NCBI RefSeq assembly: GCF_900103985.1
Contig: NZ_FNIE01000006.1
Coordinates: 310,001-374,000 of the forward strand
Length of the DNA: 64,000 bases
Direction: 5' to 3'
Origin: Actinacidiphila guanduensis
GTDB lineage: Bacteria > Actinomycetota > Actinomycetes > Streptomycetales > Streptomycetaceae
Of this stretch, positions 35,415 to 44,022 are shown piece by piece. Position 1 is the first letter of the stretch, and every line of letters starts with the position of its first letter. Both the position numbers and the translations under genes were made by a program. Under the pieces are notes generated by a model, which was not told the DNA's origin, did no database searches, and saw only the letters and a list, made by a program, of their open reading frames with translations.

Positions 35415-35690
35415 TCAGCCGCCGGCCACCGCGGGAATGATCGAGACGCTGGCACCGTCCGGCACCGCCGTCGCCAACCCCTCGGAGAACCGGACGTCGT
35501 CGTCGTTCACATACACATTCACGAATCGCCGCAGCTTTCCGGTGTCGTCCAGCACCCGCGCGGAAATACCCGTGTGGTTGCGCTCCAGGGATTCGAGGAC
35601 TTCCGCCAGCGTGGAACCGTCGGCCGGCACCTCGGCCTGGCCGCCGGTGTAGGTGCGGAGAATGGTGGGGATACGGACGGAAGCACTCAT
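35415..35690 (-). CDS. ThiS/MoaD family sulphur-carrier protein (91 aa)
   Basis: A ubiquitin-like beta-grasp protein ending in the required Gly-Gly (IIPAVAGG), which is thiocarboxylated and donates sulphur. RIPTILRTYTGG, LERNHTGISARVLDD and RFVNVYVNDDDVRF resemble CysO, the carrier for CysM-dependent cysteine synthesis in actinobacteria, more than MoaD. ATG 35690 overlaps the stop of thrC (ATGA). No cysM or Mec-type hydrolase gene is adjacent. Role as CysO is likely but not proved. Confidence 0.85.
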   Translation of the reverse strand: MSASVRIPTILRTYTGGQAEVPADGSTLAEVLESLERNHTGISARVLDDTGKLRRFVNVYVNDDDVRFSEGLATAVPDGASVSIIPAVAGG

Positions 35691-37024
35691 GCGAGGCCAG
35701 CCTCTCGGAACGCGGCAAGGGTGGGGCGGATGGTCGCGGTCGGGCCGGTCGTCGGCGCCACCGCGTCCAAAGTCTTCAGGCCGTCGCCCGTGTTGAGCAC
35801 GACGGTCTCCTCGGTGGGGTCCAGCTGCCCGGTCTCGATCAGCTTCTTCAGCACGCCGACGGTCACCCCGCCCGCGGTCTCGGCGAAGATCCCCTCGGTC
35901 CTGGCGAGCAGCTTGATCGCCTCGACCACCTGCTCGTCGGTCACGTCCTCCACCGCGCCGCCGGTGCGCCGGGCGATGTCCAGCACGTAGGGCCCGTCCG
36001 CCGGGTTCCCGATCGCGAGCGACTTGGCGATGGTGTCGGGCTTGACCGGCCGCACCACGTCGTGCCCGGCCTTGAAGGCCGCCGACACCGGCGAGCACCC
36101 CTCGGCCTGGGCCCCGTAGATCTTGTACGGCTTGTCCTCGACCAGGCCGAGCTTGATCAGCTCGCGCAGCCCCTTGTCGATCTTGGTGAGCTGCGAGCCC
36201 GAGGCGATCGGGATGACCAGGTTGTCCGGCAGCCGCCAGCCCAGCTGCTCGGCGATCTCGTAGGCCAGCGTCTTGGAGCCCTCGCCGTAGTACGGCCGCA
36301 GGTTCACGTTGACGAAGCCCCAGCCCTCGCCGATCGGGTCGCCGATCAGCTCCGAGCAGAAGCGGTTCACGTCGTCGTACGAACCCTCGATCGCGACCAG
36401 CTCGCCGCCGTAGACCGCGGCCATGACGACCTTGCCGGCCTCCAGGTCGTGCGGGATGAACACGCAGGAACGGAAGCCCGCGCGGGCGGCCGCGGCGCCG
36501 ACCGCGCCGGCCAGGTTGCCGGTGGAGGAGCAGGACAGGGTGGTCAGGCCGAAGGTGCGGGCGGCCTCCAGGGCGATGGCGACGACCCGGTCCTTGAAGG
36601 AGTGCGTCGGGTTGCCGGTGTCGTCCTTGACGTGCAGGCCGCCGGTGATGCCCAGCTCACGGGCGAGGTTGTCGGCCTTGACGAGCTTGGTCCAGCCCGG
36701 GTGCAGGTTCGGCTTGGTGGCCACGTCGGCGGGCACCGGAAGCAGCGGGGCGTAGCGCCAGATGCTGGTCGGGCCGGACTCGATCTGCTTGCGCAGGGCC
36801 TCGGGGTCGCCGGTCGGCAGGTCGTAGGCCACTTCGAGCGGCCCGAAACACTCCAGGCAGGCGAAGACGGGGCTGAGCGGGTAGCGGGTACCGCACTCGC
36901 GACAGGAGAGGGCGGCGGCGGGGCCGAAGGGCGGGAGCTCGGGTTCCGCGGCCGGACCGGAGGCGCTGCTCGACGGGGTGGACGCGGGGGTCGTGGTACT
37001 TGCGGCGGTCACTTGCGCAGCCAT
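35687..37024 (-). CDS. thrC: Threonine synthase (445 aa)
   Basis: A PLP enzyme converting O-phosphohomoserine to threonine. A Pro/Ser-rich N-terminal extension precedes a Cys4 ribbon (LSCRECGTRYPLS and FACLECFGPLEV), seen in one threonine synthase class. The PLP lysine is in NPTHSFKDRVV, and CSSTGNLAGAVGAAAARAG is the phosphate loop. It is translationally coupled to the ThiS/MoaD-like gene, an arrangement repeated in other streptomycetes. ATG 37024 follows GGGCCTCGCCTGTC with only a weak ribosome-binding site. Confidence 0.96.
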   Translation of the reverse strand: MAAQVTAASTTTPASTPSSSASGPAAEPELPPFGPAAALSCRECGTRYPLSPVFACLECFGPLEVAYDLPTGDPEALRKQIESGPTSIWRYAPLLPVPADVATKPNLHPGWTKLVKADNLARELGITGGLHVKDDTGNPTHSFKDRVVAIALEAARTFGLTTLSCSSTGNLAGAVGAAAARAGFRSCVFIPHDLEAGKVVMAAVYGGELVAIEGSYDDVNRFCSELIGDPIGEGWGFVNVNLRPYYGEGSKTLAYEIAEQLGWRLPDNLVIPIASGSQLTKIDKGLRELIKLGLVEDKPYKIYGAQAEGCSPVSAAFKAGHDVVRPVKPDTIAKSLAIGNPADGPYVLDIARRTGGAVEDVTDEQVVEAIKLLARTEGIFAETAGGVTVGVLKKLIETGQLDPTEETVVLNTGDGLKTLDAVAPTTGPTATIRPTLAAFREAGLA

Positions 37025-37370
37025 GACAGGCGAGGCCCTTTCTCCTCATCTTCCTCGTGACGCGGGCGCGCCACGAGACGGAATTGGCACCTTCCCCACC
37101 GTGCGTTGACCTCGCGGTCGGCGGGAGGGTTGCCGGGGCTTCAACGGGCCGTTCCCTCTGCCCCTCTGGATGAGCGGTATGGCGCCGGGCCCGCGGACGG
37201 GCTGCCGATGCGTTTGTCCCGCGGTGGGCCCCCGGCATGCGGTCGGCTCACGCGTTGTTCAAGACTGTAACCGACATACGAGACGGTGGAGAGAGGCCGT
37301 CCGGAACGCGAGACGGATCACACGCGGATCGCTGCTGCTCGCAGCGGGCGCGCCAAGGGAGAGGACACCT
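37025..37370. other. Intergenic region between divergent thrC and gpgS
   Basis: No gene is supported. A long imperfect GC-rich inverted repeat (about 37184-37239, from GCCGGGCCCGCGG to CCGCGGTGGGCCC-CCGGC) could form a structured thrC leader. TTGTTC with TACGAG 16 bases later (about 37256-37283) is a possible gpgS promoter. Confidence 0.35.
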
Positions 37371-38336
37371 GTGCTCGACGAGGTGGAGCACTGGCTGCGC
37401 AGCCGTTCGTGGTCGGCCGCGGACCGCAGCCTGGACGACCTGCTCGCCGCCAAGCGGGCCGCCGGGGCGCAGGGCACGGTGAGCGTGGTGCTGCCGGCGC
37501 TGGACGAGGAGGCGACCGTCGGCGACATCGTGGCCGCGATCCGGCGCGAGCTGATGGGGCCGGACGCTCCGCTGGTGGACGAGCTGGTCGTGGTGGACTC
37601 CGGCTCCACCGATCGCACCGCGCGGGTCGCCGAGCTGGCCGGGGCGCGGGTGGTACGGCGCGACGACGTGCTGCCGCGGCTGCCGGCGCTGCCCGGCAAG
37701 GGCGAGGTGCTGTGGCGGTCCCTCTTCGTCACCAGCGGCGAGATCGTCTGCTTCGTGGACGCCGATCTGCGCGAGTTCGACCCCGTCTTCGTCTCCGGGG
37801 TCGTCGGGCCGCTGCTCACCGAGCCGGATGTGCGGCTGGTCAAGGCGATGTACGACCGGCCGCTGGAAGCCGGGGACGCGGTGCATCCGGCCGGCGGCGG
37901 TCGGGTGACGGAGCTGGTGGCGCGCCCGCTGCTCAACCTGCACTGGCCGCAGCTGGCCGGCTTCGTCCAGCCGCTCGGCGGGGAGTACGCCGCCCGGCGC
38001 TCCCTGCTGGAACGGCTCCCCTTTCCGACCGGGTACGGGGTGGAGCTGGCGATGCTCATCGACGCGCTGGACGCGGTGGGGCTCTCCGCACTCGGCCAGG
38101 TCGATGTCGGGGTACGGCACCACCGGCACCAGCCGGACCAGGCGCTGGGCCGCATGGCCGCGGCGATCTACCGCACGGCCCAGCTGCGCCTGTCCCGCGC
38201 CCACCTGGTCCGCCCCCACCTCACCCAATTCGCCCGAGCGGCAGCCGGCTTCGCCCCCACGACGTACCCCGTCGACACAGCCGAACGCCCCCCGGCGGTC
38301 ACCATCCCCGAATACGCGGCCCGCCGCGCCGCCTGA
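37371..38336 (+). CDS. gpgS: Glucosyl-3-phosphoglycerate synthase (321 aa)
   Basis: A GT-A glycosyltransferase (GT81-like) joining glucose from a nucleotide sugar to 3-phosphoglycerate, the first step to glucosylglycerate and, in some actinobacteria, methylglucose lipopolysaccharides. TVSVVLPALDEEATVGDIV, ELVVVDSGSTDRTA and VCFVDADLREFDP (metal-binding DAD) are diagnostic, with KGEVLWRSL and GYGVELAMLIDAL also conserved. GTG 37371 follows GGGAGAGGA. It precedes the trehalose gene otsA, so this is a compatible-solute region. Confidence 0.92.
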   Translation: MLDEVEHWLRSRSWSAADRSLDDLLAAKRAAGAQGTVSVVLPALDEEATVGDIVAAIRRELMGPDAPLVDELVVVDSGSTDRTARVAELAGARVVRRDDVLPRLPALPGKGEVLWRSLFVTSGEIVCFVDADLREFDPVFVSGVVGPLLTEPDVRLVKAMYDRPLEAGDAVHPAGGGRVTELVARPLLNLHWPQLAGFVQPLGGEYAARRSLLERLPFPTGYGVELAMLIDALDAVGLSALGQVDVGVRHHRHQPDQALGRMAAAIYRTAQLRLSRAHLVRPHLTQFARAAAGFAPTTYPVDTAERPPAVTIPEYAARRAA

Positions 38337-38337
38337 G

Positions 38338-38500
38338 GGGTTCCCCCGGGGTGGTACGGGGGCTCGCCTTGCGCACAAGGGCAAGGTTTTCAGGGGCGCG
38401 GGGAACTGCGCGACCAGCCAGAGGAGCCCTGCAGGCGGCAACGGCGGGCAACCCGAACGGCGGGGAGCCGCCCCCGCACCGGCGGAGCCGCCCGGCTCAC
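38338..38500. repeat. Dispersed hairpin repeat, partial copy (right half)
   Basis: It contains the shared core AGGGCAAGGTTTTCAGGGGC then GCGGGGAACTGCGCGACCAG, and a GC-rich tail with CGAACGGCGGGGAGCCG. The left half seen in the copies at 42-43 kb is missing. It fills the gap between gpgS and otsA. Confidence 0.75.
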
Positions 38501-38551
38501 AGTGAGGTAGCGCACGTTTGGGGGGCGTGCCGCGAGGCTAATGGTTCGGGT

Positions 38552-39964
38552 ATGTCGGGTGACGCACGTGTCCTGGTCGCTTCCAACCGCGGCCCCGTCT
38601 CGTACACGCTGGGCGCGGACGGCGAGCTGACCAGCCGCAGAGGCGGTGGCGGCGTCGTCTCCGGATTGAGCGCGATCGGCCCGGACGCCGGCGCCGTCTG
38701 GGTCTGCGCGGCCCTGTCGGACGGCGACCGCGAGGCCGTCCGCCGCGGCACCGCCGAACCCGGCACCCGCATGATCGCCGTCGACCCCGCCGTCTTCCAC
38801 GCGGCCTACAACGACATCGCGAACTCCGTGCTGTGGTTCGTCCACCACATGCTCTACCAGACCCCGTTCGAGCCCTCCTTCGACGAGGACTTCCGCGCCC
38901 AGTGGGCCTCGTACGCCACCTACAACCGCGCCTTCGCCGACGCGCTCGCCGAGGAGGCCGCGCCCGGCGCCGCGGTCCTCGTGCAGGACTATCACCTCGC
39001 CCTGGTCCCTGCGCTGCTCCGCGCCCACCGCCCCGACCTGCGCATCGGCCACTTCTCGCACACCCCGTGGGCGCCGCCGGACTACTTCCGGCTGCTCCCC
39101 GACGACATCTCCGCCCAGCTCCTCGAAGGCATCCTCGGCAGCGACCGCGCCGCCTTCCTCACCCGCCGCTGGGCCGCCGCCTTCGCCGCGTGCTGCGCCG
39201 ACGTGCTCGGCGCGGAGGTCTCCCCCGACGGCACCGCGGTCACGCACGGCGGCCGCACCACCCGGCTGGGCGTGCACGGACTCGGCGCCGACGCGGACTT
39301 CCTGCGGGAGCGGGCCGGGCGGCCGGACGTCGAGGAGCGGATGGCGGCGCTGCGGGCCGAGGCGGGGCCGGGCCGGCGGCTGATCGTGCGGGTGGACCGC
39401 ACCGAGCTGTCGAAGAACATCGTGCGGGGGCTACTGGCGTACCGGCGGCTGCTGCTGGAGCACCCGGGGTGGCGCGAGCGGGTCGTGCACGTCGCTTTCG
39501 CGTACCCCTCGCGGCAGGACCTCGCGTCCTACCGCGAGTACACCGCGGAGGTCTCGCGGGTCGCCGAGGCGATCAACGCGGAGTTCGGCACGCCGGGGTG
39601 GACGCCGGTGATCCTCAAGGTGGATGACGATTTCGCGCGCTCGCTCGCGGCGTACCGGCTGGCCGACGTCGCTCTGGTCAACCCGATCCGGGACGGGATG
39701 AACCTCGTCGCCAAGGAGGTCCCCGTCGTCTCCGACCACGGGGTGGCCCTGGTGCTCTCCCGCGAGGCGGGCGCGTTCGAGGAGCTGGGCGACGAGGCGA
39801 TCGTCGTCAACCCGTACGACGTCCGCGGCACGGCCGCGGCCCTCAACACGGCACTCACCCTGCCAGAGGCGGAGCGGGCCGAACGCACGAAGCGCCTCGC
39901 TTTCGCCGCGACCTCCCTCCCCCCCTCCCGCTGGTTCCTCGACCAACTCACCGCATTGAGCTAG
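38552..39964 (+). CDS. otsA: Trehalose-6-phosphate synthase (470 aa)
   Basis: GT20 enzyme making trehalose 6-phosphate from UDP- or GDP-glucose and glucose 6-phosphate. Family motifs are SNRGPVSYTL, a Gly-rich loop RRGGGGVVSGL, NSVLWFVHHMLYQ, VLVQDYHLALVPALLR, FSHTPWAPPDYFRLLP, RVDRTELSKNI, and DVALVNPIRDGMNLVAKE near the C-terminus. ATG 38552 gives a typical length. The matching phosphatase gene otsB is 2.1 kb downstream on the other strand, separated by an SMI1/KNR4 gene and an acetyltransferase. Confidence 0.96.
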   Translation: MSGDARVLVASNRGPVSYTLGADGELTSRRGGGGVVSGLSAIGPDAGAVWVCAALSDGDREAVRRGTAEPGTRMIAVDPAVFHAAYNDIANSVLWFVHHMLYQTPFEPSFDEDFRAQWASYATYNRAFADALAEEAAPGAAVLVQDYHLALVPALLRAHRPDLRIGHFSHTPWAPPDYFRLLPDDISAQLLEGILGSDRAAFLTRRWAAAFAACCADVLGAEVSPDGTAVTHGGRTTRLGVHGLGADADFLRERAGRPDVEERMAALRAEAGPGRRLIVRVDRTELSKNIVRGLLAYRRLLLEHPGWRERVVHVAFAYPSRQDLASYREYTAEVSRVAEAINAEFGTPGWTPVILKVDDDFARSLAAYRLADVALVNPIRDGMNLVAKEVPVVSDHGVALVLSREAGAFEELGDEAIVVNPYDVRGTAAALNTALTLPEAERAERTKRLAFAATSLPPSRWFLDQLTALS

Positions 39965-39985
39965 CCGCTCCGGCTTGTACGGGCC

Positions 39986-41290
39986 TCACTTTGTGCGCGA
40001 GGGACCGTGCTGGAGGAGGGTTGCCAGGACGGGGTGACTGTAGAGGGCGATCGGTGCCACATGGTCGGCGGTGCGGGGGCGCCAGAGTTCGAGGGCGGCC
40101 GCCAGGTCGGGCCACGCGGCGGCGGCGAGCCGCTTCTGCTCCTCGCGCGCTGCGCGCTGACGCTCGAACGGGGACAGGGGCGCCCCGGCACCCTTGATGC
40201 CTGACGACCTCCGTACCACCACCGCGTCGGAAACCGGCTCGGGCTCAGGTACCTGAAAGGCCGGTTCGGCGAGAAGGCGGTCGAGGATGCGGCGTACCGC
40301 CGTGTCGAACTCGGGGTTGCCGAAGGTGGGTTGCCGGGAACCGTCGAGATATGCGTCCGCCAACTCGTTGATCTGCGGCGGCCCCAACCGGCGAAGCGCC
40401 CGCAGCCCCCGGTTCCCCGTGGAGTTCGGCAGGCGCTCCTCGAAGCAGATCAGCGGCAGCAACTCCTCAGTGAACAGCGGGCTTTCGAAGAGACCGTCGA
40501 CCGCGTTGCGCGGGTGGACGAGGTCGCCGACGCGCGCTTCGTACCACCGGCCGCGCATACCGAGGAGTTGGGCGCGGAGCAGGCCCGCGCGGGGGCGGCC
40601 GAAGCGCTGCGCCTCCTCAAGGAGGGTGAGGGCGTTCGCGACCTCGCCGTCGAGTGCGGCGAGCCGGGCGGTTTCCACAGTCGCGTCCCAGTGGTCCCGG
40701 GTGGCCCCCGGGGGGCGGCGCAGCGCGTGGAAGGAGGCGTACTGGTCGTAGAGGAGCGCGGCGAAGGAGCCGAAGCGGCGCGGGCCCTCGCCGGACCAGG
40801 AGGAGAGCCAGTACGCGGCCCACTCACCGCGGTCGTCCACGTCGTCGGGGTCGAGGAACATCACGGCGACGTCGCCGCTCAGCGAGAGCCGCAGCGAACG
40901 GCGCAGCAGGCCGGCTTCGCCCTCGGCCGGGTCCTCGTCCGCCCAGGCGTACGCCGTGATCCAGTGCGCGTCCGGGGTGTCGGCGAGCCATTCCAGGGTT
41001 TCGGTGCCGGCGAGTTCGTAGATGAAGCAGCCGGCGTCGCGCCAGCCGTTGGTCACCTCCAGGAACGTCCGCAGGGAAGGGGGCAAAGTGCGGCCGAGCC
41101 GCGCCTCCGCGGCCGCGAGTTGTTCCGCGGTGGCGGGCTCGAACCCGAGCCACTGCCTGCGGCGCACCTCGGGTTCCAACGGCCGGCCCGCCTCGGGCTC
41201 GTGATCGTGGGCCCGCACCCACTCCTCACTCCACAACCGCAGGAACGGCTCCCATCCACCCGCGCTGACAGCACCCCAGGGCATCTCCAT
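39986..41290 (-). CDS. SMI1/KNR4 family protein (434 aa)
   Basis: The SMI1/KNR4 fold is recognised from GFEPATAEQLAAAEARLG, LPPSLRTFLEVTNGWRDAG and LSLSGDVAVMFLDPDDV. In bacteria this superfamily includes immunity proteins for polymorphic toxins as well as regulatory proteins. Here a long C-terminal region of about 230 residues, rich in helices and Arg/Ala, extends beyond the fold. No toxin gene is adjacent, so an immunity role is not supported. Start ATG 41290 has GGTGGGGGG upstream; ATG 41284 is possible. It converges with otsA. Confidence 0.8.
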   Translation of the reverse strand: MEMPWGAVSAGGWEPFLRLWSEEWVRAHDHEPEAGRPLEPEVRRRQWLGFEPATAEQLAAAEARLGRTLPPSLRTFLEVTNGWRDAGCFIYELAGTETLEWLADTPDAHWITAYAWADEDPAEGEAGLLRRSLRLSLSGDVAVMFLDPDDVDDRGEWAAYWLSSWSGEGPRRFGSFAALLYDQYASFHALRRPPGATRDHWDATVETARLAALDGEVANALTLLEEAQRFGRPRAGLLRAQLLGMRGRWYEARVGDLVHPRNAVDGLFESPLFTEELLPLICFEERLPNSTGNRGLRALRRLGPPQINELADAYLDGSRQPTFGNPEFDTAVRRILDRLLAEPAFQVPEPEPVSDAVVVRRSSGIKGAGAPLSPFERQRAAREEQKRLAAAAWPDLAAALELWRPRTADHVAPIALYSHPVLATLLQHGPSRTK

Positions 41291-41399
41291 CCCCCCACCC
41301 CACCACACCCCACCGACACGGCTCCGGCTCGCGGGCCGGCGGTGTCGGGGGGTGGTGGTACGTTGCGGCTCCGGTGGTCGAGGGGGACGGGGAGCTGCG

Positions 41400-41873
41400 G
41401 TGGGAGAGGTGGCGTTGCGGGCGGTCGAGGACGGCGATCTCGACGGTCTGTTCGACATGATGCGGGACCCCGAGGCGGTGCGGATGGCCGCTTTCACTGC
41501 CGAGGACCCCGACGACCGTGCGGCCTTCGACGCCCACATGGCGAAGGTGAGGGCCGCTCGGGACGGGACGCTGCGGGCGGTGACCTGCGAGGGGCGGCTG
41601 GTCGGCAGCATTGCGAGCTTCGTGGTGGACGGCGAGACCGAGATCACGTACTGGCTCGACCGTTCGGTCTGGGGGCGCGGGGTCGCGAGCCGGGCGCTCG
41701 CGCTGTTCCTCGGGGTGGTCGGGACACGGCCGCTGCACGCCCGCGCCGCCAGCGACAACCTCGCTTCGCTCACGGTCCTGCGGAAGGCCGGGTTCACGCC
41801 GACCGGTACGGAGGTCTCCTACGCGGCCGCCCGGGGCACCGACATCGAAGAAACCCTCCTCCGCCTCGGCTAG
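41400..41873 (+). CDS. GNAT family N-acetyltransferase (157 aa)
   Basis: The GNAT fold is seen in VALRAVEDGDLDGLFDMMRD, GSIASFVVDGETEITYWLDR, the acetyl-CoA loop SVWGRGVASRALALFL, and ARAASDNLASLTVLRKAGFT, which is the conserved asparagine/GF segment of RimJ/RimL-like members. GTG 41400 follows GGGGAG. The acceptor cannot be told; small-molecule or N-terminal acetylation are both possible. It is divergent from the SMI1/KNR4 gene. Confidence 0.87.
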   Translation: MGEVALRAVEDGDLDGLFDMMRDPEAVRMAAFTAEDPDDRAAFDAHMAKVRAARDGTLRAVTCEGRLVGSIASFVVDGETEITYWLDRSVWGRGVASRALALFLGVVGTRPLHARAASDNLASLTVLRKAGFTPTGTEVSYAAARGTDIEETLLRLG

Positions 41874-41889
41874 CCGGCCTCCCGCCGTG

Positions 41890-42085
41890 GGGGTTCCGCG
41901 CGTCCCCGGCCGCAGGCCGGCTTGGGCTCTGGGGGGGAGCAGTTCCGCCCCCAGAGCTTCGCCTGGGGGTACCCCCAGCGCCCCTGGGTGGTACGGGGCT
42001 CGCTTTGCGCCGAAGGGCAAGGTTTTCAGGGGCGCGAGGAACTGCGCGAACAGCCGAATCGATGCGGCACCCGGCGGCGTACGGG
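41890..42085. repeat. Dispersed hairpin repeat, full copy
   Basis: Left half: GCAGTTCCGCCCCCAGAGCT, TCGCCTGGGGGTACCCCCAG, CGCCCCTGGG. Right half: GGGCAAGGTTTTCAGGGGCG, CGAGGAACTGCGCGAACAGC. The halves are complementary at GCAGTTCC/GGAACTGC and GCGCCCCTG/CAGGGGCGC, so the element can fold into one long hairpin with an inner CCCCCAG/CTGGGGG stem. Confidence 0.8.
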
Positions 42086-42113
42086 AACCCCCGCGGCGAG
42101 GATCCGCACCGTA

Positions 42114-42953
42114 CTAGCGCATGGCTGCGGCCAGGGAGGCGAGGAGGGCCACTACGCCCGCGGGGCCGGGGACCGTGAGGTCGGCGGCAGCCGCAAGCTC
42201 CGGCGGGGCTTCCGCCGTGCCCGCCGCGGCTACGCACAGGCCCGGGATGCCCTCCTTGCGCAGGCGGGTGACCGTGGCGAAAGCGGCGAGGTCGCCGAGG
42301 TCGTCGCCCGCGTAGAGAACGGACTCCGCCCCCTTCTCACGGAGGAACGCCTCCAGGGCCACCCCCTTGTCGATCCCCGGCGGCCGCAACTCCAGGACGT
42401 AGCGCCCCGGTTCGACCACGAGGCCGTGCGCGGCGGCGAGGTCGGCGAGCGGCTGCCGCAGCGCTTCGAGGATGCCGTCCGGGTCATTCGTACGGCGGGT
42501 GTGGACCGCGACGGCCCGTCCGCCCTTCTCCTCGATCCACGTACCCTCCCAGGGCCCCAACCGTTCGAGCAGCGCGGGGAGTTCGGTACGGGCCGCGGTC
42601 ACGCCCTCGTGGGGGCCGGGCGAGTGCACCTCGCCGGTGCGGGCGTCCCAGCGTTCGGCTCCGTACTGGCCCAGGACGGTGAGGTGTTCCAGGCCCTCGA
42701 CACCGTCGAAGCCCCCGTAGCGGACGGCCACTTCGGCCGGGCGGCCGGTGATGATCGCTGCGGCGGCCAGGCGGGGGGCGAGCGCGGCCAGGGCCGGGGC
42801 CGCGCCCGGGTCCGCGCGGGCCTGCTCGGGGTCGGGGACGATCGGGGCGAGCGTGCCGTCGAAATCGAGGGCGAGGACCGCTTTTTCCGGGCGGGCCAGG
42901 ATCGCTTCCAGCGCGGCCTTGCCGACTGCCGTCTGAGGTGTGGGGATGGCCAT
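42114..42953 (-). CDS. otsB: Trehalose-phosphatase (279 aa)
   Basis: A HAD-type phosphatase that removes phosphate from trehalose 6-phosphate. Motif I is LALDFDGTLAPIV, motif II AAIITGRP, a cap region includes GQYGAERWDA and WIEEKGGRAVAVHTRR, and the late motifs are PPGIDKGVALEAFL and VLYAGDDLGDLAAF. It completes the OtsAB pathway with the synthase at 38552. ATG 42953 gives the expected length. The gene is flanked on both sides by dispersed hairpin repeats. Confidence 0.94.
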   Translation of the reverse strand: MAIPTPQTAVGKAALEAILARPEKAVLALDFDGTLAPIVPDPEQARADPGAAPALAALAPRLAAAAIITGRPAEVAVRYGGFDGVEGLEHLTVLGQYGAERWDARTGEVHSPGPHEGVTAARTELPALLERLGPWEGTWIEEKGGRAVAVHTRRTNDPDGILEALRQPLADLAAAHGLVVEPGRYVLELRPPGIDKGVALEAFLREKGAESVLYAGDDLGDLAAFATVTRLRKEGIPGLCVAAAGTAEAPPELAAAADLTVPGPAGVVALLASLAAAMR

Positions 42954-42989
42954 GCCCCGAGCGTACGGCTCCGCCGGTGCGCGAGTACG

Positions 42990-43440
42990 GCCCCCCACCG
43001 ACGGGGTCCCCCGCGTTCCCGGCCGCAGGCCGGTCGATGGCTTGTCGCGCAGTTCCTCCCCCAGAGCTTCGCCTGGGGGTACCCCCAGCGCCCCTCGGCT
43101 ACGGAGCTGCCCCATCCCCGCCGTCCCCGGCCGCCAGGCCGGTCGGTGGCTTGTGGGGGTCCCCCCTCCGGGGGAGCAGTTCCCCGCGCCCCCAAACAAC
43201 GGCAACCCGCCGTAAGAGCTTCTCCGCGTCCCCGGCCGCAGGCCGGTGGCCTGCTGGGCGCGCCGTTCCTCCCCCAGAGCTTCGCCTGGGAGGTACCCCC
43301 AGCGCCCCTGGGTTGTACGGCCTTGCCGTTCGCGCGAAGGGCAGGGTTTTCAGGGGCGCGGGGAACTGCGCGACCAGCCACATCGGCGCGGCTGTCGGCG
43401 ACGAGACAGGAACCCAAACGGCGGGGTGCCGCACCGTACA
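42990..43440. repeat. Cluster of dispersed hairpin repeats (one full, one or two partial copies)
   Basis: A left half-copy lies at about 43045-43100 (GCGCAGTTCCTCCCCCAGAG to AGCGCCCCT). A further divergent piece is at 43150-43195. A full element lies at about 43258-43380, with the right half GGGCAGGGTTTTCAGGGGCG, CGGGGAACTGCGCGACCAGC. A tail from 43391 (GGCTGTCGGCGACGAGACAG, GAACCC) is also found at about 5731-5755. No gene lies in this 498-base gap between otsB and the DUF3263 gene. Confidence 0.8.
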
Positions 43441-43451
43441 AGCGGAAGCGC

Positions 43452-43997
43452 TCAGCGAGTGGAGGCGTGGCGGGAGCGGGTGGCGCGCCAGCGGTTGACC
43501 GTGACAGGGGCGTGGCGGAGGGCGCGCGGATCGTCGAGGAGAACGTTCAAGTGCTGGAAGTACGCCGTCGGGGACATCCCCAGACGCTCACGGATCGCAC
43601 GATCCCGCGGCCCCGGCCCCAACCAGTTCCGTCCCGCGATGTCCAGCACCGCCAAGTCCAGCTCGGAGAGCCCACTCTCCTCCCCCTCGCCCGAACTCTC
43701 CCCCGCAGGGATCCCCTCGGGCGACACCTCACCCGAACTCCCGCCGAGCACGGCACCCTCAGCCTCAACCCCGCCCAAAGCCCCGCCGGGCACGGCACCC
43801 TCAGGCTCAACCTCGCCCGAACTCCCGCCCGCCGGGGCACCCTCAAGCCCAACCCCGCCCGAAGCCCCGCCGGGCACGGCACCCTCAAGCTCAACCCCGA
43901 CCGAAGCCCCGCCGGGGTCCGCGGCGTTGGGCGACGGGTCGGCCGGGGGGCCGCCGGGGGTGGCGGAAGGGTGGGGCGGGGGGGCGGGGGGAGTCAC
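43452..43997 (-). CDS. DUF3263 protein with N-terminal 14-residue tandem repeats (181 aa)
   Basis: The C-terminal ~65 residues match DUF3263: LSELDLAVLDIAGRNWLGPG, RDRAIRERLGMSPTAYFQHL, VLLDDPRALRHAPVTVNRWR. The pattern looks like a small helix-turn-helix, but no function is established. Before it are five 14-residue repeats of type SGGVGLEGAPAGGS rich in Gly, Glu and Pro, probably disordered. The start is uncertain: GTG 43997 follows the binding-protein stop at 44023, while ATG 44063 would overlap it by 41 bases. It is the last gene after the sugar-binding protein on this strand. Confidence 0.72.
   Translation of the reverse strand: MTPPAPPPHPSATPGGPPADPSPNAADPGGASVGVELEGAVPGGASGGVGLEGAPAGGSSGEVEPEGAVPGGALGGVEAEGAVLGGSSGEVSPEGIPAGESSGEGEESGLSELDLAVLDIAGRNWLGPGPRDRAIRERLGMSPTAYFQHLNVLLDDPRALRHAPVTVNRWRATRSRHASTR
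43695..43904 (-). repeat. Five in-frame 42-bp tandem repeats inside the DUF3263 gene
   Basis: The units translate as SVGVELEGAVPGGA, SGGVGLEGAPAGGS, SGEVEPEGAVPGGA, LGGVEAEGAVLGGS and SGEVSPEGIPAGES. They are exactly in phase, and a sixth decayed unit starts SGEGEESG. Copy number probably varies between strains. Confidence 0.8.
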
Positions 43998-44022
43998 CGG
44001 ACGCGGGAAACCCTTCTGCTCG

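Noticed and set aside
39986..41290. Polymorphic-toxin immunity gene
   Set aside because: SMI1/KNR4 fold alone; no toxin, Rhs or WXG gene in the neighbourhood.
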